Below are positions 16,108 to 24,251 of a stretch of DNA of 43,674 bases, one piece after another. This DNA is from JACQWX01 sp041662295 (GTDB taxonomy: Bacteria > Elusimicrobiota > Elusimicrobia > UBA1565 > UBA9628). Made by a program: the position numbers and the translations under genes. The stretch covers positions 1 to 43,674 of the forward strand of contig JBAZSR010000009.1 of assembly GCA_041662295.1 (NCBI GenBank). The letters are read 5' to 3'. The notes under the pieces were generated by a model that was given only the letters and a program-made list of their open reading frames with translations, was not told the DNA's origin and ran no database searches. Position 1 is the stretch's first letter, and every line of letters starts with the position of its first letter.

Positions 16108-16473
16108 TCACGCGTACTTCTCCTTCGACTTCTTGGCCGAGCGTAGCTTGTTGCGCCGCAACCGCTCGAACTCCTTCAGGCGCTCCGAGGTCCCGGGCGA
16201 GACCGCCATCTCCACGCGGTCGACGAGCTCGCGCAGGGCGAGGAAGCGGTTGACGGTCCTGCGCCGCTCCTTCTGGCAGCGCACCACGATCTCCAGCGGC
16301 GCGTAGCGCAGTTGGACGCAGTTGGCGGTCTTGTTGATCTTCTGGCCGCCCTTGCCGCCCCCGCGGATGAAGGACTCCTCGATGGCGGCCGGGTCGATGG
16401 CCAGCCTCTTGATCCTGGCGAGCAGGGCCTCGACCTTGCCCGGGGAGACGTCGAAGGACTCGTTGAGGTTCAC
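16108..16473 (-). CDS. Stand-alone peptide-chain release-factor-like protein (GGQ domain)
   Basis: 121 residues from the GTG at 16473. It consists of the RF-1-type hydrolase domain only: SFIRGGGKGGQKINKTANCVQLR holds the GGQ (42-44) that triggers peptidyl-tRNA hydrolysis. A Lys/Arg-rich C-terminal tail follows (RLRRNKLRSAKKSKEKYA), like the ribosome-tunnel-binding tails of ArfB and the mitochondrial MTRFR/C12orf65 family. There is no codon-recognition domain. The likely role is rescue of stalled ribosomes. Its GTG overlaps the TGA of the upstream gene (GTGA, 16470-16473), so translational coupling is likely. The frame stays open upstream to 16572, but that part only mirrors the upstream gene. 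Confidence 0.85.
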   Translation of the reverse strand: MNLNESFDVSPGKVEALLARIKRLAIDPAAIEESFIRGGGKGGQKINKTANCVQLRYAPLEIVVRCQKERRRTVNRFLALRELVDRVEMAVSPGTSERLKEFERLRRNKLRSAKKSKEKYA

Positions 16474-17453
16474 GGCCGGGGGGGGCAACCCTTGGACTTC
16501 ATGAAGTCCAAGGGCCGCGGCCGCTCGAGGACCCTGAAGGAGCCGACGAGCTCGTCGAAGGCCGCCACGCACGCGGTCCTTTGGTTGCGGTCGCAGACGT
16601 AGCTCAGGAGGTACTGGCGGTTCCTACCCGGGACCAGGACGCCGCCGGATAGGAGTTCGTAGTCGGCTTCCTCGGTGCGTCCCTCCTCCACGATGTAGGC
16701 GTCCGGGGTGGGGCCGACGCGGCCCATGTCGATCACCTTTTTCAGGAAGAAGACCCCATCCTGTTGGCCGGTCTTCTGCTTCATATAGGCGATCGCGGCC
16801 GGGCCGTTCATGGTCACGGGGGGAATGTCGCGCTTGACGTGCTTGGGACCCCCTCCCTCGACGCGCAGGCTTTCGAGCTTGTCCACTTTGACGATCTGGA
16901 CCGCCTCCGGGGTCCACGTGTCCACAGAGGCGCGGATGCCGGCGAAGCGGGTCTCGGCGAGCTTGTCCTTGTTTCCCGGGGTCACCTTGACCGGGGGAAA
17001 GGGCATGGACACGATGGCCATGTTGGGGGCGTAGCCCTCCGTGAAGGTCCCCTGGAGGCTGGCCACGGTGGTGTTGGCGAACTGGGCCGCCACGATGCCT
17101 GTCGTGCGTTCCGTCCAATCCGCCTTGAATCCCGCTGGCGCGGAAGCGGCGAAAGCGTGTCCCTTGCTTTTCTGCATCGTATCCGTGACCGGCATGCCCT
17201 TCCCGGGATACATGAACCAGCCGCCGGCGCCAAGGCCCGCGATGATAGCCGCGGCAGCGATGAGGCCGCCTGAGCCGCCCTTCTCCGAAGAGGGAGAGGG
17301 CTCGGACCCGGCGGGCGCGCCGGCAGTCGGGGAGGCGGGCGCCGCCTGCTTCTTGAGGAACTTGGCGATGACGATGCCGCAGGCGGCGCAGTCCGCGGCG
17401 CCTTCAGGGAGCGGGGCTTTGCAGTTGGGGCAGAACCCTGTCATTCTAGTCAT
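16470..17453 (-). CDS. Zinc-ribbon membrane protein of unknown function
   Basis: 327 residues. A four-Cys zinc ribbon at 8-27 (CPNCKAPLPEGAADCAACG), a Pro/Ser-rich linker, one membrane segment at ~64-84 (GGLIAAAAIIAGLGAGGWFMY), then an extracytoplasmic domain of about 240 residues that resembles no family I know (FANTTVASLQGTFTEG; GVFFLKKVIDMG). The architecture, cytoplasmic ribbon plus membrane anchor plus outside domain, is common for bacterial zinc-ribbon sensors or stress proteins. A GGAG lies upstream of the ATG, and a TATCAT -10 (17472-17467) just before it. The final codons include a perfect 26-bp palindrome and an 8-base C run, next to the start of the release-factor-like gene. Confidence 0.75.
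   Translation of the reverse strand: MTRMTGFCPNCKAPLPEGAADCAACGIVIAKFLKKQAAPASPTAGAPAGSEPSPSSEKGGSGGLIAAAAIIAGLGAGGWFMYPGKGMPVTDTMQKSKGHAFAASAPAGFKADWTERTTGIVAAQFANTTVASLQGTFTEGYAPNMAIVSMPFPPVKVTPGNKDKLAETRFAGIRASVDTWTPEAVQIVKVDKLESLRVEGGGPKHVKRDIPPVTMNGPAAIAYMKQKTGQQDGVFFLKKVIDMGRVGPTPDAYIVEEGRTEEADYELLSGGVLVPGRNRQYLLSYVCDRNQRTACVAAFDELVGSFRVLERPRPLDFMKSKGCPPRP
16489..16514. repeat. Perfect 26-bp palindrome at the 3' end of the zinc-ribbon gene
   Basis: CCCTTGGACTTCA and its complement meet without a spacer. It lies within the last codons of the upstream gene (PLDFMKSKG), 16 bases before the GTG of the next gene. It could fold in the mRNA and affect coupling, or be a small insertion. An 8-G run (16478-16485) follows on the plus strand. 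Confidence 0.85.
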
Positions 17454-17504
17454 GAGGATCTCCAGGATGATAAGTGGAAGCTCGCAGCTATCCTATCATA
17501 ATCC

Positions 17505-17510
17505 TATAAT
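17505..17510 (+). promoter_or_regulatory. -10 element of the patatin operon, leaderless spacing
   Basis: Perfect TATAAT. The expected start site, 17517, is exactly the G of the GTG start codon. No good -35 is visible. A divergent -10 for the zinc-ribbon gene lies at 17472-17467. Confidence 0.5.
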
Positions 17511-17516
17511 GGCGCT

Positions 17517-18389
17517 GTGAGCTCGGCGGTGGAGTCCCTGCGGCGGCCCTTGGGCCTGCTCCTCTCCGGAGGAGGGGCGCTCGGCGCCTGGCAGGCCGGG
17601 GCGCTCGAAGCCCTGTCCGCCGCGGGCCTCCAGTTCGACAAGGTGCTCGGCTTCAGCGCAGGGGCCATGGCAGGGGCGACCTGCGCCTTCGGCATGCTGG
17701 AGGACCTCGTGGGCTTCTATCGCGACGCGGACCACGTCCGCGTCCTGCGCTTCGGGCCCGGGCTGCGGCCGCCGAGGCTCTTCTCCAGCGAGGTCCTCTG
17801 GGAGACCATGAAGCCCTTCTACGACGACATCGCGGCCAAGCGCTCCATCAAGTGCTGCCTGACCGTGATGACGCTGAGGCTCCGCGACCTGGCCACGGTC
17901 TACTCGCGCTTCACCCCGGGAGGGATCGGCGGCTGGGACGGCCCGCTGGCCGCGAAGCTCGTGGCGAGCTGCGCCATCCCCGGGATCTTCCCGGCCGTGA
18001 CGTTCCAGGAGCGGCACGGGCCGGCGTGGCACCTGGACGGCGGCGTCCGAGGCCGCGAGCTCATGACCATGCAGGGGCTCGAGAGCTGCCGCGACGTCCT
18101 GGTCCTGGAGATGGTGCGGCCCGAGGAGACCCGCCTGCGCACATGGAGTCCGTCCCTGTTCTTCAAGCTCCGGGGCAGGCACATCTGCCGCGCCCAGATC
18201 GACCACGCTGTATCCAGCGCCCTGTCCGGGCCCATGCCGCCGAGGGTGTTCCGACTGGCTCCGTCGCGGTTCCTGGACTTCTCCATGCTCGGCTTCTCCA
18301 GCCGCAACTGCGTCCCTGCCCTGGACCTGGGGCGGTCCGATGCCGCCGGGTTCCTGAAGGATCCTGAGGCTTGCCTGGCGGCACGATGA
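17517..18389 (+). CDS. Patatin-like phospholipase
   Basis: 290 residues from a GTG with no ribosome-binding site. Patatin family serine acyl-hydrolase with a Ser-Asp dyad: oxyanion loop LSGGGALGAWQAG near residue 16, nucleophile elbow GFSAGAMAG with Ser47, and Asp174 in the HLDGGVRG motif. It is in the cytoplasm or at the inner face of the membrane; there is no signal peptide. It would hydrolyse phospholipid or other acyl esters. It leads an operon: its TGA overlaps the ATG of the next gene (ATGA), followed by a second TPR lipoprotein with the same kind of overlap, so the three proteins may act in one process at the envelope. Confidence 0.92.
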   Translation: MSSAVESLRRPLGLLLSGGGALGAWQAGALEALSAAGLQFDKVLGFSAGAMAGATCAFGMLEDLVGFYRDADHVRVLRFGPGLRPPRLFSSEVLWETMKPFYDDIAAKRSIKCCLTVMTLRLRDLATVYSRFTPGGIGGWDGPLAAKLVASCAIPGIFPAVTFQERHGPAWHLDGGVRGRELMTMQGLESCRDVLVLEMVRPEETRLRTWSPSLFFKLRGRHICRAQIDHAVSSALSGPMPPRVFRLAPSRFLDFSMLGFSSRNCVPALDLGRSDAAGFLKDPEACLAAR

Positions 18390-19774
18390 GCCGGTTCAAG
18401 GCCTGCAGCGCGCTCCTGGCAGGCCTGCTCCTCGCTTCGTGCCGGACCGAGGTTTCGCCCCGGCAGAGGTATGAGGGCGCGGCGGAGCGGATCTACAACG
18501 GCGACTTCAGGGGCGCGCTCAAGGACCTCTCGGCCCTGATCGAGGCCGACCCCAGGAACTCAAGGGCCCTCTACCTGCGGGGCTTGGCGCACTTTCAGCT
18601 CAAAAATTATGGGCGGGCCGTGGCGGACCTGAGCGCCGCCTCGACGCTCGATCCGTCCCTGGCGGGCGTGCGCTATCAGGTCGGCGTCGCGCGCCTCGAA
18701 CTCGGGGACCCTTTGGCCGCGCTCTCGGACTTCGACGCCTGCCTCAAGCTCCGGCCCGGCTCGCCCGAGGTCCTCTACCAGAGGTCCGCGGCCCTGCGGG
18801 TCCTGGGCCTCGACGCCGAGGCCGAGAGGATGCTCGACGAGGCTCTGGGAGTCAGGCCGGACTTCCACCCCGCCCTGCTCGCCCGCGGCTACCTGCGCAA
18901 GAGCCGGGACGACCGGCAGGGAAGCCTTTCGGACTTCGATCGGGCCATCGCGCTCCGGCCCAAGGACAGCCGGGGCTACGTGGGCAGGGCGCATGCGCTC
19001 TGGAGCGCCGGGGGCAGGGAGAACCTCGACAAGGCCGCCGCGGACCTCACCCAGGCCCTCGAGCTCTCTCCAGGCTCCGTGGACATCTACCCGGACCGGG
19101 CGTCCATCCATCTCGAGCGCTACGATTTCGACGCCGCGATCGCGGACCTCTCGGCCGCGGTCAAGTTCAACCCCAGGAACGCCGACCTCTACCTCAAGCG
19201 TGGAAGGGTGCTCCGTGACCGGGCCATGGCGGACCAGGCCGACTCCGGGCTCTCGCTGGCGGAGGCGGACCTCACTCGCGCCATCGAGGTCGCGCCCAAG
19301 CAGCGGTCCGCCTACTTCTTCCGCGGCAACGTGCGCGCCCTGAGGGACGACGCAAAAGGAGGGCTCGAAGACCGGCAGGCCATCCTGCGGCTCCAGCCCA
19401 GGGACCCGGCCGGGTTCTCGGGGCTCTGCTCGGCCTACGTCGACGCGGAGAAGTACGAGGAGGCTCGCAAGAACTGCGACCGGGCCATCGAGCTCTCGCC
19501 GCGCTATGTGGACCCGCTGCGGCTGCGCTGCCGGATCAACCGCAAGCTCAAGGACTACGCCGCGGCGCTCAAGGACTGCGACGCCGCGGTGGAGTACGCG
19601 CCCTGGTGGGACGACGCCTACTACGAGCGCGGCATGGTGAACCTCGAACGCAAGGACCGGCCTCGGGCCCTGGCGGACCTGGAGGCCGCGGCCAGGATCA
19701 ATCCGCGGAGCAAGGCAACGGCCGAAGCCCTCGCGGACCTGAGGGCGACCATGGGCAAGGGAGGCAGGCCGTGA
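18386..19774 (+). CDS. TPR-repeat lipoprotein
   Basis: 462 residues from the ATG at 18386. Lipoprotein signal MSRFKACSALLAGLLLASC (lipobox LASC). The rest is tandem TPRs, about eleven 34-residue units with the usual W/Y-x-A and P patterns, for example NSRALYLRGLAHFQLKNYGR and AVADLSAASTLDP. TPR lipoproteins act as periplasmic scaffolds, often for envelope assembly. The ATG overlaps the patatin stop and the stop overlaps the next start, so the three genes are probably translated together. No specific function can be assigned. Confidence 0.9.
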   Translation: MSRFKACSALLAGLLLASCRTEVSPRQRYEGAAERIYNGDFRGALKDLSALIEADPRNSRALYLRGLAHFQLKNYGRAVADLSAASTLDPSLAGVRYQVGVARLELGDPLAALSDFDACLKLRPGSPEVLYQRSAALRVLGLDAEAERMLDEALGVRPDFHPALLARGYLRKSRDDRQGSLSDFDRAIALRPKDSRGYVGRAHALWSAGGRENLDKAAADLTQALELSPGSVDIYPDRASIHLERYDFDAAIADLSAAVKFNPRNADLYLKRGRVLRDRAMADQADSGLSLAEADLTRAIEVAPKQRSAYFFRGNVRALRDDAKGGLEDRQAILRLQPRDPAGFSGLCSAYVDAEKYEEARKNCDRAIELSPRYVDPLRLRCRINRKLKDYAAALKDCDAAVEYAPWWDDAYYERGMVNLERKDRPRALADLEAAARINPRSKATAEALADLRATMGKGGRP

Positions 19775-20685
19775 GGGTCGTGCTTCTGCTCCTCGCTCTC
19801 CTGGCCGGATGCTCGGAGAAGCCCTTGGGACCGGGGCCCAAGGCCCTGGAAGGGGGGGCGGGGACGGACCTCGAAGCCGGGGCGGAGGTCTTCGACCGGG
19901 TCCTGGCCGAAGACCCGAAGGACGCCCTCGCGCTCAACTGGCGCGGCAGGATGAGGCTCGACTGCCTCGACTTCCAGGGAGCGGCCGAGGACTTCTCAGC
20001 CGCTATCGCCGCGTCCCCCGGCCTGGCCGCGGCCTGGTACAACCGCGGCAACACGCGTCTCGACACCGGGGACTATCTCGGGGCCCTGGCCGACCTCAAG
20101 GAGGCGGCCCGCCTCGACCCGGGCCTGACGGGCGCTCCCTACTCCGCCGGGAGCGCCAAGCTCGCCATGGGCGACTGCGTCGGGGCGCAGGAGGCCTTCG
20201 CCGTCGCCTTCGGCGCCGAGTCCTGGCTGAGCCAGGCCCTGCTCAAGCGCGGCAAGGCCCTCGCCTGCCTGGGCGACCAGGTCGAGGCCGCGGCGCTCTT
20301 CGACAAGATGCTCCGCGTCGAGCCGGGCTCGCTGGAGGCAAGGCTCGCCCGCGCCCGGGCCGCGCGGGAGCTCCTCGACTACGAGGGAGCGGCCCGGGAC
20401 TACGGCGAGGTCATCAAGGCCGCGCCCGGTCTGGTGATCGGCTGGCGCCTGCGCGCCATGGTCCTCGACGAGGCCGGCCGCGAGGAGGGTGCGCTCGCGG
20501 ACCTCGACCGGGCCCTGGCGCTCTCCCCGGCGGATGCCGGCATCCACGAGCAGAGGGGGCATGTCCTCTACCACCTCAAGCGCTATGCCGAGTCCGCGCG
20601 GTCCTGGGAGCAGGCGGTGCGCCTGAAGCCCGAACGCCGGGCCGACTTGAAAGCCTATATCGAGTTCGCCCGCAAGAAGCGGTAG
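19771..20685 (+). CDS. Second TPR-repeat lipoprotein
   Basis: 304 residues from the GTG at 19771, which overlaps the TGA of the previous gene (GTGA). GGGAGG lies about 12 bases upstream. A very short lipoprotein signal VRVVLLLLALLAGC (lipobox LAGC) is followed by about seven TPR units (ALNWRGRMRLDCLDFQGAAE; AWYNRGNTRLDTGDYLGALA; GIHEQRGHVLYHLKRYAESA). It is related in design to the lipoprotein upstream, perhaps a duplication that diverged. The frame stays open further upstream, but only inside the previous gene. Confidence 0.85.
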   Translation: MRVVLLLLALLAGCSEKPLGPGPKALEGGAGTDLEAGAEVFDRVLAEDPKDALALNWRGRMRLDCLDFQGAAEDFSAAIAASPGLAAAWYNRGNTRLDTGDYLGALADLKEAARLDPGLTGAPYSAGSAKLAMGDCVGAQEAFAVAFGAESWLSQALLKRGKALACLGDQVEAAALFDKMLRVEPGSLEARLARARAARELLDYEGAARDYGEVIKAAPGLVIGWRLRAMVLDEAGREEGALADLDRALALSPADAGIHEQRGHVLYHLKRYAESARSWEQAVRLKPERRADLKAYIEFARKKR

Positions 20686-20786
20686 AAATTGCTACCATCG
20701 CCGCGTGGCACGAGGGGGGCGCGGTCGAGGTCGGAGACCGAGCGCCCCGCGAGCCTTCTGGGAAGTCGTTGGCAAGCGGGGGTCTG

Positions 20787-22265
20787 ATGGCTGAAGAGAG
20801 CAAGGGCGAAGAGTCTTTCATCGGGAAATTCCTGGTCCTCAAGGGCGCGTGCCGCGAGCTCTGGATCATCTTCGGCGCCAAGCTCCTGGCCATCCTCGCC
20901 TACGGCATCATGAACTCGACGCTGGTGCTCTGGCTCTCCTCGGACCTGGGTTTCGGCGACTACGTGGCTGGAGCCTGGGTGGGCGCATGGTCCCTGCTCA
21001 TGACGCTCTTCACCCTGCTCGTCGGGTCGCTGGTGGACGCCATCGGCCTGCGCAAGTCTTTCCTGATCGGGTTTGTGGTCTGCATCTTCTCGCGCGGGGT
21101 CATGACCTTCTGCCCTGACAAGTGGGTGGCCATATCGCTCGGGCTCATGCCCCTGGCCCTGGGAGAAGCCCTCATGACCCCGGTCATGGTCGCGGCCGTG
21201 CGGCGCTACTCCACCACGGCCCAGCGCTCCATGTCGTTCTCCGTCTTCTACTGCATGATGAACGTGGGGTTCTTCATCGGTGCCCTCATCTTCGACTACA
21301 TGCGCAAGGGCCTGGGCGAGCACGGCGCCTTCGTCCTGCCGGTGCTCGGGCTCGAGATGAGCACCTACCGGATGCTCTTCCTGACAAGCTTCCTGTTGAC
21401 CATCCCCAACCTCCTCATCATGTACTTCGGCCTGCGCGACGGGGTCGAGGCCACGGACGAGGGCCTCAAGATATCCCCGGACAAGCCCAAGTACCCGGGA
21501 GTCAACGCGCTCAAGGCTCTCCTGCTCATGGCCCGCGACGCGGTCTCGGAGACGATCAGCATCTTCGCCAGCCTTTGGAAAAATCCCGCCTTCTACCAGT
21601 TCATGGGTTTCCTGGCCCTGGTGGTGGGCATCCGGCTCGTGCTCTACCACATGTACTACACCTACCCGAAGTTCGGCATTCGGGAGCTGGGCGACGGCGC
21701 TCCCATCGGAAGGCTCTGGTCCTTGAACTCCCTGGTGGTCATCCTCCTCGTGCCCTTCGTGGGCGCGCTGACCCAGAGGTTCTCGGCGTACAAGATGGTG
21801 CTCTTCGGCAGCGCCCTGGCCGCGAGCTCGGTCTTCATCATGGCTATGCCCCCGGCCTGGTGGCAGCCCCTGGCCGACGGGTTCCTGGGAAACCTCATCG
21901 CCCACACCTGGCTCGGGGTGGAGGGGAGCGTCAACCCCTACTACGTGATGATCTTCACCTTCGTGGTGGTCTATTCCGTGGGCGAGGTCTTCTGGACCCC
22001 GAGGCTCTACGAGTACACGGCCGCGGTCGCGCCCAAGGGCCAGGAGGCCTCGTACATGTCGCTCTCGTTTTTGCCGTACTTCCTCGCGAAGTTCGGGGCG
22101 GGCCCGATGTCGGGGTGGCTCCTGACCAGCTACTGCCCGGCCCAGGGCCCGAGGCAGTCTGAGACCATGTGGCTCATCATCGGGCTCATGGCCATGATCA
22201 CGCCGATCGGGCTCGTCGTGTTCCGCCGCTTCGTCAAGGTCAAGGAAGCGGGTCGCGCCGACTGA
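20787..22265 (+). CDS. Major facilitator superfamily transporter, POT-like
   Basis: 492 residues with about 12-14 membrane segments. The MFS motif between segments 2 and 3 is visible as GSLVDAIGLRKSFLIG (~residue 78). The N-terminal cytoplasmic part is short and acidic (MAEESKGEESFIGKFL). Long inserts before and after segment 7 resemble the proton-coupled oligopeptide (POT/PTR) branch, but I see no ExxER motif, so the substrate is open. The start at 20787 follows a GGGGG run; the frame is open far upstream only as an overlap with the TPR gene. A TACCAT -10 at 20693-20698 would give an 80-base leader. The nth start is two bases after its stop. Confidence 0.85.
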   Translation: MAEESKGEESFIGKFLVLKGACRELWIIFGAKLLAILAYGIMNSTLVLWLSSDLGFGDYVAGAWVGAWSLLMTLFTLLVGSLVDAIGLRKSFLIGFVVCIFSRGVMTFCPDKWVAISLGLMPLALGEALMTPVMVAAVRRYSTTAQRSMSFSVFYCMMNVGFFIGALIFDYMRKGLGEHGAFVLPVLGLEMSTYRMLFLTSFLLTIPNLLIMYFGLRDGVEATDEGLKISPDKPKYPGVNALKALLLMARDAVSETISIFASLWKNPAFYQFMGFLALVVGIRLVLYHMYYTYPKFGIRELGDGAPIGRLWSLNSLVVILLVPFVGALTQRFSAYKMVLFGSALAASSVFIMAMPPAWWQPLADGFLGNLIAHTWLGVEGSVNPYYVMIFTFVVVYSVGEVFWTPRLYEYTAAVAPKGQEASYMSLSFLPYFLAKFGAGPMSGWLLTSYCPAQGPRQSETMWLIIGLMAMITPIGLVVFRRFVKVKEAGRAD

Positions 22266-22266
22266 C

Positions 22267-22899
22267 ATGGACGCCAAGGCCCGCGCGAAAAGGATCACGG
22301 CCGGGCTCCGCAAGCTCTATCCCGAGGCCGAGGTCGAGCTCGACTACAAGACCCCCTTGGACCTGCTGGTCGCGGTCATCCTCTCGGCCCAGTGCACGGA
22401 CAAGAGGGTGAACATCGTCGCTCCGACGTTATTCAAGCGCTTCAAGACCGCAAAGGACTATGCTTCGGCCCCCACAGCGGAGCTCGAGGCCATGATCCGC
22501 TCCACGGGCTTCTTCCGCGCCAAGGCCGCCTCTATCCAGTCCGCTGCCCGGACCCTGATCTCCGAATTCGGGGGCAAGGTGCCCGGGACCATGGAGGACC
22601 TGCTCAAGCTCAAGGGCGTGGGCCGCAAGACCGCCAACGTCATCCTCGGCGAGGTCTTCGGCAAGGCCGAGGGCATCGTGGTGGACACTCACATGAAGCG
22701 CCTGGCCTTCCGCATGGCTTTAAGCGACGCCAAGGATCCTGAGGAGATCGAGAGGGACCTCATGGCGCTCCTGCCGAGGAAGGACTGGATCTTCTTCAGC
22801 CAGGCCATGGTCTGGCACGGCCGCAGGGTCTGCGGCGCGCGCGCCCCTGCCTGTCCGACCTGCACGCTCAAAGGGTTCTGCCCCAAGCGGGGCGTGTAG
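22267..22899 (+). CDS. nth: Endonuclease III (DNA glycosylase/AP lyase)
   Basis: 210 residues, normal length. Removes oxidised pyrimidines and cuts at abasic sites. The helix-hairpin-helix LKLKGVGRKTANVIL carries catalytic Lys121; catalytic Asp140 is in VVDTHMKRL. The 4Fe-4S cluster Cys pattern C-x6-C-x2-C-x5-C ends the protein (CGARAPACPTCTLKGFC). It starts two bases after the transporter stop, so it is translated with it. Together with dinB and mfd it makes three repair genes in this window. Confidence 0.96.
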   Translation: MDAKARAKRITAGLRKLYPEAEVELDYKTPLDLLVAVILSAQCTDKRVNIVAPTLFKRFKTAKDYASAPTAELEAMIRSTGFFRAKAASIQSAARTLISEFGGKVPGTMEDLLKLKGVGRKTANVILGEVFGKAEGIVVDTHMKRLAFRMALSDAKDPEEIERDLMALLPRKDWIFFSQAMVWHGRRVCGARAPACPTCTLKGFCPKRGV

Positions 22900-22992
22900 T
22901 TCGGCCGCTCTCATCCATGCCGCCGGACACGAATTGGCAAGTATAGTGGCCAATTCTCATTTTGGGAAACCTTGTGCAAAGGGGCTGGACTT

Positions 22993-23034
22993 CCCTGTAC
23001 GAGTGGTGCGTTGTAGCGCACCACTCGTACAGGG
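22993..23034. repeat. 18-bp-arm hairpin between convergent genes
   Basis: Arms 22993-23010 and 23017-23034 (CCCTGTACGAGTGGTGCG and complement) are perfect with a 6-base loop. It lacks the GGGGTC/GGTGTC ends of the other family and a T-tract. The flanks contain an imperfect outward extension (TGCAAAGG / TGCAAGG). It sits between nth and the coiled-coil gene; I see nothing else in that 180-base gap. Confidence 0.85.
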
Positions 23035-23079
23035 AGTGCAAGGGAGCCCTGTTGGGGCATGGTGCGAGACTCGGCCGGA

Positions 23080-23652
23080 TTAGACGGCGCTGCCCGGAGT
23101 GGGGTTGCTGGGGCGGGTGGGAGGCTGGACCGGCGCCGGAGCTGGCGAGGCTGGCGCAGGAGCAGGCGCTGTCTTCAGGGCCAGGCGCTGGGTGACGCCC
23201 GCGGTGGCCTTGGCCTTCTCGGACATCTGCTCGGTCTCCTGGACCAGATACCAGGCCTCCACCTTATGCTCGGCGCTGCGGATGTGCTGGGCCGCCAGGA
23301 GCGCGTGCTCGTGGAGGAGCGCCAGGGACCTGCCGAGGGTGGTGGCCAGGCGGGAGACGGACTGGGCCGGCCCGTTGGTCGCGGCGTCCGGGACAGCGAT
23401 GCGCTCGAGCTCTCCCACCGCGGTGGGGAGGGTCTCGACCTGGTTCGAGAGGTCGCGGAGCTGGTGCCGGAGATGCTGGACGTCGTAGCTGTACATGGTG
23501 TCCGTCTCGGGCAGGTTGTTCTTGGCCTTCTGCGCCATCTTCTGGGCCCGGAACAGGAGATCCTCGAGCTTGCCTTGGAACGTGGAGGCGCGGCTGCCGA
23601 GCATGGTGAGGCTGGTCTCGAGGGTGTGGAGGGACTGGACGATGCTGTCCAT
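23080..23652 (-). CDS. Coiled-coil protein of unknown function
   Basis: 190 residues. Long heptad-like helices cover about 1-150 (MDSIVQSLHTLETSLTMLGS; LRHQLRDLSNQVETLPTAVG) with few aromatics. The tail is a Pro/Ala-rich disordered segment (TAPAPAPASPAPAPVQPP). There is no signal peptide or membrane segment. It is the last gene of a three-gene unit with a CheY-like and a CheC-like protein; only two bases separate the CheC stop from its ATG. It may be a structural partner or target of that signalling pair (inference). Confidence 0.7.
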   Translation of the reverse strand: MDSIVQSLHTLETSLTMLGSRASTFQGKLEDLLFRAQKMAQKAKNNLPETDTMYSYDVQHLRHQLRDLSNQVETLPTAVGELERIAVPDAATNGPAQSVSRLATTLGRSLALLHEHALLAAQHIRSAEHKVEAWYLVQETEQMSEKAKATAGVTQRLALKTAPAPAPASPAPAPVQPPTRPSNPTPGSAV

Positions 23653-23654
23653 GC

Positions 23655-24251
23655 TCAGCCCTCCAAAGCGCCGGCGAGCTGACCCGCCATGGCGGAGTTG
23701 AGGGCGAAGAAGACGCTGCAGCGGCCGGGGAGGTCCGGGGAGGCCATCTCGGCGCGGCCGACCACGACCGAGGGGTCCTCCCGCACGACCAGCCGGTCAA
23801 AGGCGCTGTGGGAGAGCTCGGTCCGGTCCCCTTTCCGCACTTCCGGGGCGGAGAGGAAGACGAGCATGCCGCAGGCGTCGCCGATGGCGCTCGAGACCGT
23901 GTTGATGAGGATGTTCGAGACCTCGCCGAGGGCGGAAGGCTCGAGGTCGGGAAGGGCCTTGGCCTCGGATCCCAGCCCGGACATGAACGCGTGCGCCACG
24001 GCCGCGCCGCTCTCCTGGGGGTAGAGCACGAGGAAGACCCCGCCGGGGATGATGAAATAGACGCCGTAGTGGCTGCCGCCGTCCTTGCCCGCGGGCAGGC
24101 TCAGTCCCTCCTCCGCGCTCCCGGTCGAGACCTCCAGGGAGGGGACGTCCCAGGAGGTCTTGGAGATGGCGGAGAGCCGCGCGGCGCTCTCTGCGAGGGA
24201 GCGGCGGACCAGCCCCAGGAGCGATTCCCGCGCCTTGGGACTGAGCGTCAT
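23655..24251 (-). CDS. CheC/CheX-like phosphatase-family protein
   Basis: 198 residues. CheC-family signature in the second half: LGEVSNILINTVSSAIGDACGMLVF at ~110, matching the ExxN phosphatase helix (Glu and Asn conserved). CheC proteins remove phosphate from CheY. A second ExxN helix, as in full CheC, is not obvious, and the family members I know often pair with CheD, which is absent. Its ATG overlaps the stop of the upstream receiver gene by four bases, so the likely partner is that receiver. There is no flagellar or chemoreceptor gene in the window, so the target is probably not classical chemotaxis. Confidence 0.75.
   Translation of the reverse strand: MTLSPKARESLLGLVRRSLAESAARLSAISKTSWDVPSLEVSTGSAEEGLSLPAGKDGGSHYGVYFIIPGGVFLVLYPQESGAAVAHAFMSGLGSEAKALPDLEPSALGEVSNILINTVSSAIGDACGMLVFLSAPEVRKGDRTELSHSAFDRLVVREDPSVVVGRAEMASPDLPGRCSVFFALNSAMAGQLAGALEG

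Noticed and set aside
16018..16110. tRNA-Pro as an integration site for a mobile element
   Set aside because: No integrase, direct repeat of the tRNA 3' end or phage-like gene is seen on either side.
16474..16572. N-terminal extension of the release-factor-like protein
   Set aside because: It only mirrors the end of the zinc-ribbon gene in another frame; the GTG at 16473 gives the usual domain start and a GTGA overlap.
19809..20786. Very long N-terminal extension of the MFS transporter
   Set aside because: The extension overlaps the TPR lipoprotein in another frame and has no protein-like composition; the ATG at 20787 precedes the first membrane segment.
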